From Bilabrum cf. latius (Eukaryota; Bigyra: Bicosoecida; Bigyra; Bicosoecida), in the NCBI GenBank assembly GCA_965178125.1, contig OZ237737.1:434001-498000 (forward strand): a stretch of DNA of 64,000 bases, given 5' to 3'. Position numbers and translations under genes: made by a program. Positions 49,697 through 60,800 of this stretch are shown here, piece after piece. The first letter of the stretch is position 1, and each line of letters begins with the position of its first letter. The notes beneath the pieces are model-generated. The model was given only the letters and a program-made list of their open reading frames with translations. It was not told the origin of the DNA and searched no databases.

Positions 49697-50153
49697 CGGC
49701 CATCGTCTTGATTTCCTATTTCGGTCATCACCACCTGACGATCCCTCCTATGCATTGCCCGGCGTGGACACTAAATTATCTGCATTATTTGTCCGATTTG
49801 GAGGCCCAGACTGCTTGGCGGGCCCATTTGATCCCCCTAATACGGGTGGGAGTTGCTGGATCGACGCTGCTGACGAGCGAATCATCCTGCCACGGCCAGA
49901 CTACCAGCTCCTCAGCTGGAGCCGCCAAAGCTTTCCTACTGCTCCTTTCATTCGAATTGACTGCATTCTATTAGAAGACCACACTCAAGAATGCTGTATC
50001 GTGATTGGACGGAGACGAACGTTCGTAAAAACTCTAACTTCGGTTCGCTGCCGACTGGCCGGCGCTTGACTTGCACATAATTGAAGAGACAATAAGCCAA
50101 TGGACAATACAATACAACGCACTCAGATGTAAACCAATGCGACCCGATCTGCC
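49697..50153. other. Intergenic region upstream of the hydrolase-like gene
   Basis: The gap lies between the ankyrin gene's TGA and the start of the next minus-strand gene. Short plus-strand frames exist but have no motif. It probably holds the promoter of the 45890-49696 gene and the ankyrin 3' UTR. Confidence 0.45.
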
Positions 50154-52085
50154 TCAAAGGTCACCACGAGCCACTGTCATCGCCCAGACTAGCTCCTGCG
50201 TGCCGATGTCTGCCCCGTGGCTCTTCAGCACCTCCACGCAGTCCATGTGCTGGCCCAGGATGGCTGCCTGCATAGGGGACATCACCCGGCCATCAGCAGC
50301 CTTACCCTTCATCTTAAGTCCCCCTGCCAGCTTGCCCCGCCTCAGCCGCTTTTCCAGCTCCATTGGCCTGCCCTCGCTGGCTGCTTTGAAGACCGCCCTG
50401 GCGTCAGCGCGGGCCTATATGGCATGCCGCCAGCAGGCCAGGGCGTGCTTGCGAATGCAGAAGTTACGCACCAGCTTGATCGTGCGTTGGTAATGTCCGC
50501 GCCTGTTGTGGTGCAGGTAGGAGCCGGGCAGCACAGGCAGGGTCAGAGGTGATTTGCCGAGCTTGCCCTTGGTCGTGGTGTCAGCCCCTGCCAAGAGGAG
50601 GCTCCTCGCGCACTCGTAATAGCCCTGCTTCGCGGCGATCATGAGAGGCGTTTGGGAGTAACCATCGGTCCCATCTATGCTTGCACCACCCTTTATGAGT
50701 TCCCTGACGCACGCCGCGTCATCGTTCGATGTAGCTAGGTGGAGAAGCGTGGGCTTCTCCAAAAGAAGCGCGCGGACCTCCTCTGCGACACCCGCTGACA
50801 GCAGTAGCCGCAAGCAGGACGCGTTCTGCCTGTTTATTGCAGCAGAAATCATGTTGATCGCGTCTCTCCTTCCACCTGCCGTGATGCTGCCCCCGCGCTC
50901 CAGAAGCAGCCGCACGCATTCAACGTGTCCGTGTTCGCAGGCGTACGACATGGGCGATTTTCCAGACAATCCGAGTGCGTTTACCTTTGCTCCATTGTCG
51001 AGTAGTATCCTGACAATCTCAGTGTATCCGCTGCTAGCTGCAAGGTGCAGGCATATTTCATTCTCGGGTCCTTGCGCGTTTATGTCGGCTCCTGCGTTCA
51101 GCAGTTGCCGCACCACATTGACGTGGCCGTCTTGGCATGCAGGGTGGAGCGGGTAGCTCTTGGAAGTCGACGACATGTCAACCGGCACATTGGGATCTGC
51201 GCCCGCCTTCAGGAGCAAATCGACGCATTCAGCGAACCCGTTCTGCGAGGCGGCGTACAGCGGCAGGTAATCTCCTAGCACTCCCTTGGAGCAGTCGGCA
51301 CCGGCGTTCAGCAGTTTTGCGGCGCATCGTGCGTGGCCATTAAAACATGCATGGTATAACGCAGTGGTTGCATGGCAACGAGCTTCATCAGCATCTCGAG
51401 CTGCCCAAGCATCGAGCAGCAGCTCCACACAGCTGAGATGGCCCCTCCACGCTGCCATCTCGAGAGCCGGCAGCCGCTGGTGCTGTACGGCAGATAGGTC
51501 AGCACCTGCCTCAATCACAATCTTGAGGCACTCCGCATGACCTTCAGATGCAGCGCAGATCAACGGAACAGGGACATGGCTGTCCTAGAAGGTCCGAGCT
51601 CCTGCTCGCACCAAGAGGCGTGCGCACTCCGAGTGGCCAGCCTCGCATGCGATCACTAGCGCAGTCGCCTGTACGTCTGTGTGCGCGTCTAGATCAACTC
51701 CGGCTTCCAACAGGATCTATACGGCTGCGTCGTGCCCGTGCTGGGTCGCCAATTGAAGAGGAGTCTGAAAGGATCGGTCAATGGCATCGATTGGAGCTCC
51801 TGACGCAATGAGGACCTTCATACTCATGCAATTGTCTCGGCTTGCGGCTGTGTGCAGGGGACAATTGTTGTATAACTGCATGTCCGAGTCATACTGGCCC
51901 TTCGATTCGGCCCCATGGCGAATTAGGGTCCTTATTTTCTCTACGTTGTCTTCAAGAGCGGCCTGGTCGAGTCTACACTTGTCGTCTCCATCCAAGTCGG
52001 GGCAGATCCCCAATTCAAGCCTTAATGACAACGGTGCGATTGATGCGGCTGGAGAATCTGGCGATTCCCGGCTACTAGCAGCCAT
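50154..52085 (-). CDS. Ankyrin-repeat protein (643 aa)
   Basis: The frame runs from ATG at 52085 to TGA 50154-50156 with in-frame TAGs at 51717, 51585 and 50415. Roughly a dozen ankyrin repeats fill residues about 60-540, each with the GH-x-x-C-x-x-LL-x-AGAD pattern. At 51717 the TAG sits in HDAAV-x-ILLEAGVD, a position where other repeats have Lys, Arg, Glu or Asp, which favours a polar residue such as Gln. The C-terminal segment (ARADARAVFKAASEG, then EKRLRRGKLAGGLKMKGKA) leads into a last repeat. A frame-broken copy of that segment lies at 55660-55845. Likely a protein-protein interaction scaffold; no catalytic domain is seen. The start is the first ATG before the charged pre-repeat region. 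Confidence 0.9.
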
Positions 52086-52239
52086 GGCACTGTTGCGAGA
52101 TTCGAATCCGTTGCAGACGCAGGATGACTTTAGCGACTTGGCAAACTGCAGGTAGCAAGACCTTCCGGGGCACTGCAAAAGGTATATGAAGCTGGAATAA
52201 AAGAAATTTAGGGTTGAAAATTCGAGAAGGAGAACGAAT

Positions 52240-52739
52240 TCATTCAACACGCTACAACTTGTTTGAAAGGACCCACCGCCCTCTTCCGTCATTTCGCGCA
52301 CGTTTCGCAGGCCTGGTGTCAGCATGCTACTGAGAAACCTTAACCACTGCATGCTCCGCGTTCACGATATTCCCGAAGTTCGCGGGACTAAGTGAGATTG
52401 ACGGCATCACACCATCCTCATCTCGATCATCACCCTTTTGCTCAGACAAACTGGACAGTTCTTCCGAGAACCGTCTTCGCTTACTTGCCTTCGGTCGTTT
52501 CCACTCACCAGCTCCAGCACCATCCCCACCCTGCTGGCTCGTATCGTCATCCGACAGATCTGAAGCTTCTGTCTGGCTGTCGCTCTCTCCCTCCGAGGCA
52601 TCGAGCGAGACCCCATCCACATCCTCGGAATCTACACCCTTACCATTGCGCGGGTACCGCAGCCCCGCAGCCGACGCATTGACCCTGCGGCTTTTCAAGT
52701 CCCGCACATGACTCCAGTCGTCTTCCGAGTCGTCGCTGT
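52240..52739 (-). CDS. Acidic Ser/Asp-rich protein, 3' exon
   Basis: An open frame ends at TGA 52240-52242, with TAGs at 52327 and near 52252. It begins after a plausible acceptor (TTCGCAG at 52740) or continues to an in-frame TGA near 52780. It encodes a hydrophilic peptide starting DSDDSEDDWSHVRDLKSRR, with acidic Ser/Glu/Asp tracts, a basic KRPKASKRRR nuclear-signal-like cluster and a second basic PAKRAR cluster. The upstream exon or exons were not found. It could also be the tail of the gene ending at 53025, though composition argues against that. Likely nuclear; no family recognised. Confidence 0.4.
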
Positions 52740-53024
52740 CTGCGAATTCCAGATGGCAGGCCTTGATGTCATGTAGAAGGAGAACGGATCAAACCTGTGG
52801 CCTGTTGCCAGCCGGAGCCAACTCTCGGAGCGCGGCAATGATTGTCTAGTTTCTCCCAGTGTGTATTTATTCGCCCCGCCTGCCGCAACGATGCTGCGAG
52901 CGTCTTGCACAAAAAACAGCCGAGCGCAGTCGTCAAGGCGAGCATACCAACTGGACGGTGTACACTAAGACCCCAATCTGGACGCACATTGAAGTCGGCC
53001 AGGCAAACGAGAGGCCACCCGTGT

Positions 53025-55472
53025 TCAGCACAGAACTGCCCGGCCCTCCAAGATGCACAACGGTGAGGATGGAAGCACCCAAGCAAGCACCGATGACTGC
53101 GGAGAACCCCTTGCTTGCGCAGCAATGCGATGCATTCCCTTTGCAAACTGCTGCCACTGTTCCCCAGTGAAGCAGTACGAGAAACCGTGCTGCGGATTGG
53201 GCGCAACCCCGGCCTTGACCAGATCCTCCCTGTACACGTCTGCCACTACCTCCGCCAGTGGCTCGGATGAGCCATCGATGGAAATGGTGACGTTCACGGG
53301 AGGTACCCCGCCCCCCGGCAAAAAGGGGTCGACGACCCAGCCCGACAGGCACCCGGTTGTCGTGTTTTCCATCTGTTCTTTTCCGATCGAATCACGCCGG
53401 CAAAACTTGCTGTCTCGCAGGTCCGCTGCGGCTGACACCGCGCCTGCGGCTGAATTGACGAGCATTCGCATCGGCTTGATCAGCAGCCCGTCCAAATTGC
53501 CCCTCATGTTAACCTGGGGGAGCGGGAAAATGCCCCGGAGCTCCACGATTTTGCCATTCGTGACGGAAGGCGCGAAGCCCTCCCGAAAGGCCCTCACATT
53601 CACCGCTACAGCCTAGGACGGCCACGGCAACCGCACGTGTTCCCCAGGTCCCAGCCGCGGGGAATCCTCCGTGGGGCGGCTCCCATCAACTGTGTACCAA
53701 ATCGTGGCATTTGGTGTGTCGGATGTCGCAGAGAACTGCAGAAACTGAGAGGGCGTGGGCTGCAACTCGAAGCGCGGGGGCGCCACGATTCGAGTCGTGT
53801 CGATCCAATTGCCCGAAATATTCACGCTGGCGTTGCAACCAGGCACGCTCGGATTGGTCCATATGGCAGGGGCGCCACCTGATGGGCACGTCTGGAATGT
53901 GTTCCCTGAAACCGTTCCAGTTGGTAGGTCTCCCCTGGGGCAAATGATCGAGATGCCGCCGTGGTCGTTCCCTATCGACCCGCAGCCCGCGCGGTCATTG
54001 GGTTATGCTCGTACTGGGCTGCCGATTCCTGACCGCCGGTAACGCCTTGGTTTGATTGGATCTGCGATCGCTCTGGTATCAGCAATGGAAGCATAGCCTC
54101 CTTGGATGTTGCAATGAGCGCCCAGCGGCCAGCCGCAACGCAACACGTGAGTGCTACATAGTATCAAGCGAATGCACTGTAAAGGAACGAACGACTTACA
54201 CTAGCTGTCGCCATCACTATCAAACAACCGACTGGTAAAAAGTGACGGGGCGGCGGTCTGGTCATGAAATCGCCGCGGCACGCGGAGTTCGGCGTTGACT
54301 CGTCTGGCTTGGGTGCCTTGGGCCTCTTCCACCCGCGCCTCTTCTTCCGCCGCCTCGACTTGGACAGGAAGTCGCGCTCCCTCTTCCTGCGAGCTGCTTC
54401 CTCGGCCGCGCCCCAGCTGATCCTCTTCCTGCGAGCGGTCGAACACGTTGCCAGAAATGTTGAAATCATGCGCCGTGTTGGCGTGCCCGTAAATCATCAC
54501 GCCCGCCCCCCAGGACTGGGACAGCGTGTTCCCGTATACCTGCAGCCCGGTTGGGGCCACTTCGAGGTCGATGGCGCAGCCGTCCGGCCCGCCTGCCGTC
54601 TCGCCCCGGCGATAGAAATCGTTGTTCCGAATCACGTTGGTGCCATGCACGGACCACACAATTACATCTGTAGAGCCGTACACAAAGTACCTGTCTGGCC
54701 TGTCTCGCAGGAAGACCGAATCCTCGAGGGTGAGCCCAGTCAGGCCATCGATCGAGTAGCAGTTCCCGCCGCAGTTCTCCACCGTGTTGGCTTGCAGCAA
54801 CGGGTCTCGCAGGAACACCTCGCTGTTCCCACCCTCAAAGAAAACGCTTGCACGGAGCGCTAGATTGCGCCTGATCACCACTCCATGAGCCTCGGTCCTG
54901 CCACCGGCAAGCTGCTCTTCGATGCTCTTCGATGGATCGGACCGAAAGGCAATTGAGCGACCCCACCTGCCGGCAGATGGAGTATACCCCTCGTATGAAC
55001 TTCGGATGTCACGAAAGAAGTTATTTTGAATCAAAATTCCAGAAGAATTTGTACCGGGGGTTTGCACCAGCGTTAGGCCACGGGCGCATCCAGCCACGTG
55101 CAGATCCTACACAGTGATCCCAGACAAAGGAATTCTAACTATAATACACGATGACTCGTATGAAGCCTTCGATGGTCGAGCAAGCTCAATCATGGGCCTA
55201 GGAAGGCTGTAGTTGCCGTAGGATCCAAGCACGAAGCCATCAGCTCCAGAGGCATCGATTCGCAGCTGGTTGTCCAGCCAAGTACTACCCCTAGAAAGCA
55301 ATAAAGTATCATGTGGGCTGTATGCTAGGCTACTCGCTCTTGCTATGGTCTTCCACGCAGTAGCCGGCGACATACCATCTGCTTCATCGCTGCCAGTATC
55401 GGCAACGTAGTACGTCTCCCCGACCGCCAGACCAACCACCAGCGAGAATAGACAGCAAAACTGCATGATCAT
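53025..55472 (-). CDS. Secreted right-handed beta-helix protein with chitobiase C-terminal-like domain
   Basis: The frame starts with ATG at 55472. Residues 1-18 are a signal peptide, followed by ETYYVADTGSDEADGMSPATAWKTI, the usual start of secreted parallel beta-helix (pectate-lyase-like) proteins. TAG at 55107 is crossed in frame. Beta-helix coils rich in Asn follow (IQNNFFRDI, LQANTVENCGG, VIRNNDFY, VYGNTLSQSWGAGV, ISGNVFDRS). A Lys/Arg/Glu-rich stretch (54230-54430) and a probable intron (about 54199-53972) interrupt it. The helix then resumes with DHGGISIICPRG and VSGNTFQTC. IWYTVDGSRPTEDSP, running over a TAG at 53613, resembles the CHB_HEX_C module. A GWVVDPFLPGG segment follows. The frame ends at TGA 53025-53027. 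It may act on extracellular polysaccharide. Exon borders in the middle and at the 3' end are uncertain. Confidence 0.7.
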
Positions 55473-55659
55473 TCACAATTCGGTAAGCGCCTGGAATGGC
55501 GCGGCTGGGTATTTTGCTACTTCGGGTTGCTGTTGCTAATCGAGAGTGAGAACGAATCTAAGGGGACCACTGGCAGCTTCAAGTTGTTGTAGCCCAGACT
55601 CTCGGACAGATCCTGCGTAGACCAGGTGAAGCCAACCAGCACGGCCGTCGGCTTACGAC

Positions 55660-55845
55660 GCCCCATCTACCTTGACGCATGCGAGCGCAGCACCTCCACG
55701 CACTCTGTGTGCCGCAGTGCCCACCAGACTTGGCTGCGTGAGCCGCAGTGCCCATCGGTAACACCATGCGACCAGTTCTGCCCTTGCCCTTGATCTTGAG
55801 GTCCCCTGCCAGCTTGCTCAGCCTTAGCCGCTTACCCATTTCCAT
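55660..55845 (-). pseudogene. Decayed copy of the ankyrin-gene C-terminal segment
   Basis: On the minus strand this stretch encodes EMGKRLRLSKLAGDLKIKGK, closely matching EKRLRRGKLAGGLKMKGK in the 50154-52085 ankyrin protein. It then matches the last repeat (ECVEVLRSHA) only after a frame shift. It lacks the rest of the gene. I read it as a partial duplication that has lost its frame, or the tail of a related gene whose body is absent. Confidence 0.65.
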
Positions 55846-55881
55846 GAGCCTGCCGCCCCCTTTCCACCCACGATGTCATCG

Positions 55882-56512
55882 TGGCACGTTGGGGGGGAGG
55901 GGGGGCTGGGTGAGGCGAGCGAAGTGTGCAAGCGTAGGATGGATGGCACGTTGGGGGGGAAGGGGGGGCTGGGTGAGGCGAGCGAAGTGTGCAAGCGTAG
56001 GATGGATGGCACGTTGGGGGGGAAGGGGGGGCTGGGTGAGGCGAGCGAAGTGTGCAAGCGTAGGATGGATGGCACGTTGGGGGGGAGGGGGGGCTGGGTG
56101 AGGCGAGCGAAGTGTGCAAGCGTAGGATGGATGGCACGTTGGGGGGGAAGGGGGGGCTGGGTGAGGCGAGCGAAGTGTGCAAGCGTAGGATGGATGGCAC
56201 GTTGGGGGGGAAGGGGGGGCTGGGTGAGGCGAGCGAAGTGTGCAAGCGTAGGATGGATGGCACGTTGGGGGGGAAGGGGGGGCTGGGTGAGGCGAGCGAA
56301 GTGTGCAAGCGTAGGATGGATGGCACGTTGGGGGGGAAGGGGGGGCTGGGTGAGGCGAGCGAAGTGTGCAAGCGTAGGATGGATGGCACGTTGGGGGGGA
56401 AGGGGGGGCTGGGTGAGGCGAGCGAAGTGTGCAAGCGTAGGATGGATGGCACGTTGGGGGGGAAGGGGGGGCTGGGTGAGGCGAGCGAAGTGTGCAAGCG
56501 TAGGATGGATGC
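55882..56512. repeat. 63-bp minisatellite, about 10 units
   Basis: Nearly identical units start at about 55884, 55946, 56009, 56072, 56134, 56197, 56260, 56323, 56386 and 56449. Eight of the ten are 63 bp and the first and fourth are 62 bp because a G/A run differs by one base. Each has a long G run (GGGGGGGAAGGGGGGG-type) followed by CTGGGTGAGGCGAGCG. Because 63 is divisible by three, several frames stay open over the array, but these frames are by-products. There are no variable spacers, so it is not a CRISPR. Confidence 0.95.
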
Positions 56513-56810
56513 CTGAACAGTGGGGGTATCGCTTGCAATGAGAGGGTTGCTTGTCTAAATAACGATACATCCTAGTGTTCAACAATAGTCGTAGGTCCGA
56601 CTAGTAGCTAACATGGCTTCGAAAGTCTGGCGCTAAGCTGCAGCTTCGTTGTGGTTGTCTCGTCTGGATAAACGGTTCCTGCACGCTGGACTATCAGTTG
56701 TTCCTGCAACATGTCATTGCGATCAACTAAAATCTCTAACAATAAATCAAACCGCTCGAAGCTATTCTGCTCACAGCCCTTTGTCGATGCAGACCACTCC
56801 AGTGCTCCGC
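56513..56810. other. Intergenic region
   Basis: It lies between the minisatellite and the TAA of the small membrane-protein gene. No supported frame or motif is visible. Confidence 0.5.
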
Positions 56811-57266
56811 TTACGATGCGAATGGGTTGGCTCCGATCCCATCGTCGTAGTCGTCCCCACCAAATCCAGCGCTGTGCTCGCTCTCTCCACTCTCCGGATC
56901 CGGATCGCCGAAGGGTTCGTACCGCGTCTGCCCCGGCCCTGAGGCATCGTTGCCGTCTTCTACCGTGAACTGGTTGGCCCCAGCCAGCAGGGTCGGGTCC
57001 CCCTTCTTGGCTTCGGCGCCTGGGGCGGGCTCGCTGTTGCACGATCCCATAATGTACAGTCCAGCAGTCAACAGGCACAATAGGGCCATTCCAAGGTTTG
57101 CCCCGTCCCCTTGAGTCCCATGGAACTTGCCATACATGGCAACACCGCAAGCTCCGATCAAGATATGGATAATGCCCTTGCCCATGAGAGAGCCAGAGCA
57201 GCAGCGCAAATAGCCCGCAAACGACTTACAACAGGCAATGCACGAAAACATGCTTGGCAACTCCAT
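56811..57266 (-). CDS. Small membrane protein (COPI-associated/TVP-like?), 3' part
   Basis: The frame ends at TAA 56811-56813 and is open from an ATG at 57266. Two hydrophobic helices are visible (GKGIIHILIGACGVAMY and GMALLCLLTAGLYIMG), followed by a hydrophilic acidic tail of about 75 residues. The layout (LMGKGIIHILIG after a Cys/Tyr-rich stretch) recalls the COPI-associated/TVP15 Golgi family, but only loosely. Upstream minus-strand sequence has hydrophobic stretches (YLRIASVVQ near 57440) and GTAAGT/GTAAAC donor-like sites, so one or two 5' exons encoding further helices probably exist. I could not fix their borders. Confidence 0.45.
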   Translation of the reverse strand: MELPSMFSCIACCKSFAGYLRCCSGSLMGKGIIHILIGACGVAMYGKFHGTQGDGANLGMALLCLLTAGLYIMGSCNSEPAPGAEAKKGDPTLLAGANQFTVEDGNDASGPGQTRYEPFGDPDPESGESEHSAGFGGDDYDDGIGANPFAS

Positions 57267-57823
57267 TACCAGTATCAGCACGGAAGCCGGGCTGCGATGG
57301 AAGAAAGTTTGGCGTGGTTGCTAACGAAGGAGCAAATGCTAGGATAGGAGTGGGGTGCAGTGTTGATGCCCGTGTATTCATTCAAGATGAGCGTCAAAAG
57401 CCTGATAGTGTTCGCGTTTACCTGGACGACGGAGGCGATCCTCAGGTAAGCTACTCTATGCAATTCCTTCCCATTGAAGTGTACGAGCCGCAAGAGTCAC
57501 TTACAAACCGTATAGATAGTACAGCCATTTGGTTCCTTTTGGAGTTACCAGCAGGTAGAGGTTCACTCCGGTGAAACCTGCGGGCGAAAAATCGATTACA
57601 ATTGATTCATTCATCGCATTGGCGCTTGCGGTTGAACTTGGCGTACACCGGGCGCATACATCTCACAAACTGCCGCAAAAATGCTAAATATGGTAGCATA
57701 GAATGACCAATGCTTCAGGTTAACCATACTTTGTTCAATGTGTGCTTTGCTAGTTGCACTTTCTGCGATTGATCGTCCGTGAGGCATGGATCGGTCAAAG
57801 ATCGGAGCACGTTTGGCCAGCCA
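57267..57823. other. Region with probable 5' exons of the small membrane gene
   Basis: Minus-strand hydrophobic coding-like patches and donor-like sites (GTAAACGCG near 57419, GTAAGTGAC near 57506) suggest small exons of the 56811-57266 gene. Above about 57550 I see only AT-rich intergenic DNA up to the M16 peptidase stop. Confidence 0.35.
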
Positions 57824-60800
57824 TCATCCCTTCGCAGAGCCGCCCTTTTTGGCAGCCCTGAGATACCCCCTTCCAAATACCATGCAGCTGAGCCGGTGTG
57901 GCGACCTCGGCTTCCCTACTACATCCGCAGTTGCCTCAATCGCACCGCCCTCATCGCTCTATGCGCCAGCTCCAGGGCGAGCATCCCCCCCGAGCATGCC
58001 TCCGAACAGTCCCTCCAGAAAGCGGCACAGCTCGAGCATGGCCCGCCGCCCTTCCAGCCCCCCTTTGGCCATCGCTGACGCCCACGCCTCCAGCACCTCG
58101 GCGTCCTGCAGCGAGTCGCCGAAGCCAAGACGGCCCGTGCGTACCTCTGTCCACAGCGCGCCCGCCACGGAATACATGCTGCTCATGCGCTGCCTCATCC
58201 ACGCCGCCAGGCTCGTGCAGTGGTGCAGCAGCTCCAGCCCGACCTCGCCCAGCGCATCCTACTCCCCGTCCCCGTCTTCCTCTCCCTCTTCCTCTCCCTC
58301 TCCTTCTTCTTCTCCGGACTTCCCGCTCCCGTCTTCGTCTTTCGACCCGCCCTTCGACTCGGAACTGGACCTGCGGCCCTCGACTGCCACGGAGAAAGCA
58401 CTTTGATCCCCCTTCGCACCACCACCACAAAACTCACCGTCCGTCTCATCCTCCTTCCCACCAGCCCCACGATCCCCGCAGCGGATCGCCTCTTGCAGTC
58501 GCTGCAGGGAGCCTGCCATGAAGGAGATGGCTCTACTCTCCAGGTGCCAAGGGGAGTAGCTCTTCGACACGATCCTGAGCTTGTACCCTGGAATGCCGTC
58601 AGAGAGCGTGTATGAGCCGCTCACGATGTATCCTAACTGCTCCTTCGTCCGCAGCTGGTCGAACAGGGGCTCCCCCAGCCAGCTCTCTAGCAGCCGAAGC
58701 AGCACGCACACGACGGTTGGGGTGTGTGCCGGCCTGCTGCCGTGGTAGTGCTAGATCTAGGGAGTCAGAACCTTGGTGGTGACCCGCTGTGACGTGGCAA
58801 CCGGCGACGCGGCATCGCCTTTGTCACAGCTGCCCCCTGCAGCACCTTCACTAGCAGCGTGGCTGAGCAGCACTGCCTGTCCCGGAGCATCGTGCTGCAC
58901 CATGTGCTATCCAAGGCCCGGCTGCCCCTCGGCATCTCCTGCTTTTCCTTCTCCCTCTCCTCCCTCTTGTCTGCTGCTATTGGCACCCGGTGCCTCCAGC
59001 AGACCGCCGCCCTGCAGCTCTGCGATCGGATGGAGCTCCTCGCGGGCCCACGGTGGCAGGTCCTTGAGCAAAGGGGAGCCTTCGATGGACCCACGGCCAG
59101 GGAACAGCCTCCAGTGGCGGTCAAGCTGCCAGTAGCACACGATGGCGGAGTTGCGGCCGGCTCGCCTGCGGGACCTGCACACTCGACGAATGGAGCCGTC
59201 CGGGCACAGCAACGGGGGCGCGATCTGGAGCAGGCTCCTGGTGTCTGACGTGCTTCGCTTCTTCCTGCCCTTGCCCGTGCCGTGGGGCGCCTATCGTGCC
59301 AAAGGAGACTTTACAGGCGAGCCATCGGGAACTGATGCGTCGCGCTTCGGTGAGGCGGGCGAGAGTTTCTTCTGGTGGCACAGATGGGCGTGCTGCGACT
59401 GCGATTGGAAGCTCGCGCTGCGAACCGCAGAGATGGGCTCGGGTGCGTCTCTCCCACCCTCGCCCCGATGCTGGCCGTCGCCCATGCTACCCTCTGACGC
59501 ACCACCCCCAGACACGCTGCTGCCCGTGTCATCCCCGTCCGATCCGCTCGAGACATCATCATCAGACTCGCCATCGCCGTCTTCATCATCATCGTCATCA
59601 TCTTCATCTTCATCATCCCCGTCCACGCTAGATCCATCGTCCTCGTCGTCTTCCTCGTCATCACCACCATCGCTGTCGCTACCGTCGCCAGGTTCAACCG
59701 CTTTTGTCCCGGACGGCCTGCCTTCATCCTTCCGAGACGTGGCAGGTCGCAGGGTCAACTAACGGGTCGGTGCTGGCTGATTGGTGTCGCAGGGAACCGC
59801 GAGAGGCACAAGCGCGTCTAGCCTGACCGTACAAGTGTCACTACCGCGAAGCAAGCCATCGATAGGACCAGGGGATAGGTTCTGTGTCGCTGCCGCGTCG
59901 ACAGGCATTGCGCTCAGTGGCGCAGCTTCGGCCCCAGCCAGTCGCCGGGCGCGCTCCCCCGCCTTCCTGGCGATTTCGTGGTAGACGTGCGCAGTCCCCG
60001 GCGTCTCGTTGCCAGCAACCAGCACGTCCATTTGCGCGCCTGCCCAAATGCACCCGCCCAGCGAAGCGGATCCATCTCTGGTGGAGATACCAGCAGAACC
60101 CTCGGGACTCGACCCGTCGGCTGCGCATGCCCCCCCACCATCGACGCGGCCACGGCTGGACGATGCGGGGCCGACATGGTCCCAGACATCCTGCGGGGAG
60201 ATGCGCTGCCAAGTGGGTAGCACCCCCGTGGGGTACGCTGGCGGGGGCATCAGAATGGACCGCTGCCGTATGGCACCCGCCAGGCTACCGGCGTCAAGCA
60301 GCATGGACCGCTTGGCACGGACTCGCGCCTCCTTGAGGTCGTTGAACCGGCGGGTGAAGGGGATCTGGTCCAACGGATCGGTCCTAGAGGTGTCGTCAGC
60401 CTGCTTCGATTCGCTCTTGGTTCCGACAGACACGGCCCCTCCAGACGCAGCAGCAGTGCCTCCACTACCACCAAGCAACTCATCTGAGCCAGCAGACACA
60501 GCCCCTCCAGACGCAGCAGCAGTGCCTCCACTACCACCAAGCAAATCCTTTGCGCCAGCAGCCATCACGCCACCACCAGTGCCACGCCGCAACCCCCTGT
60601 CAGGAGCACGCGACGGAATCAAAGCATCCAGCAGAAGCTGCAGCAGCTTGGGCATGCAGTCGTAGTACCCTTGCACCGTGACGATAAATCCTTGGGAGGA
60701 CGCGAACAAGGAGCCGTTTACGCCAGCAAGGGCGGCGTCGTACAGCTACGGCTGAAGGGCATCTGCCACCAGTGCCGCCCACATCATCCTGGCCGCCTGC

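Noticed and set aside
55882-56512. CRISPR array
   Set aside because: Units are contiguous with no unique spacers, and the host is a eukaryote.
55824-56585. Proteins of over 200 residues encoded across the minisatellite
   Set aside because: Several frames on both strands are open only because the unit length is divisible by three; the products are simple repeats without other coding features.
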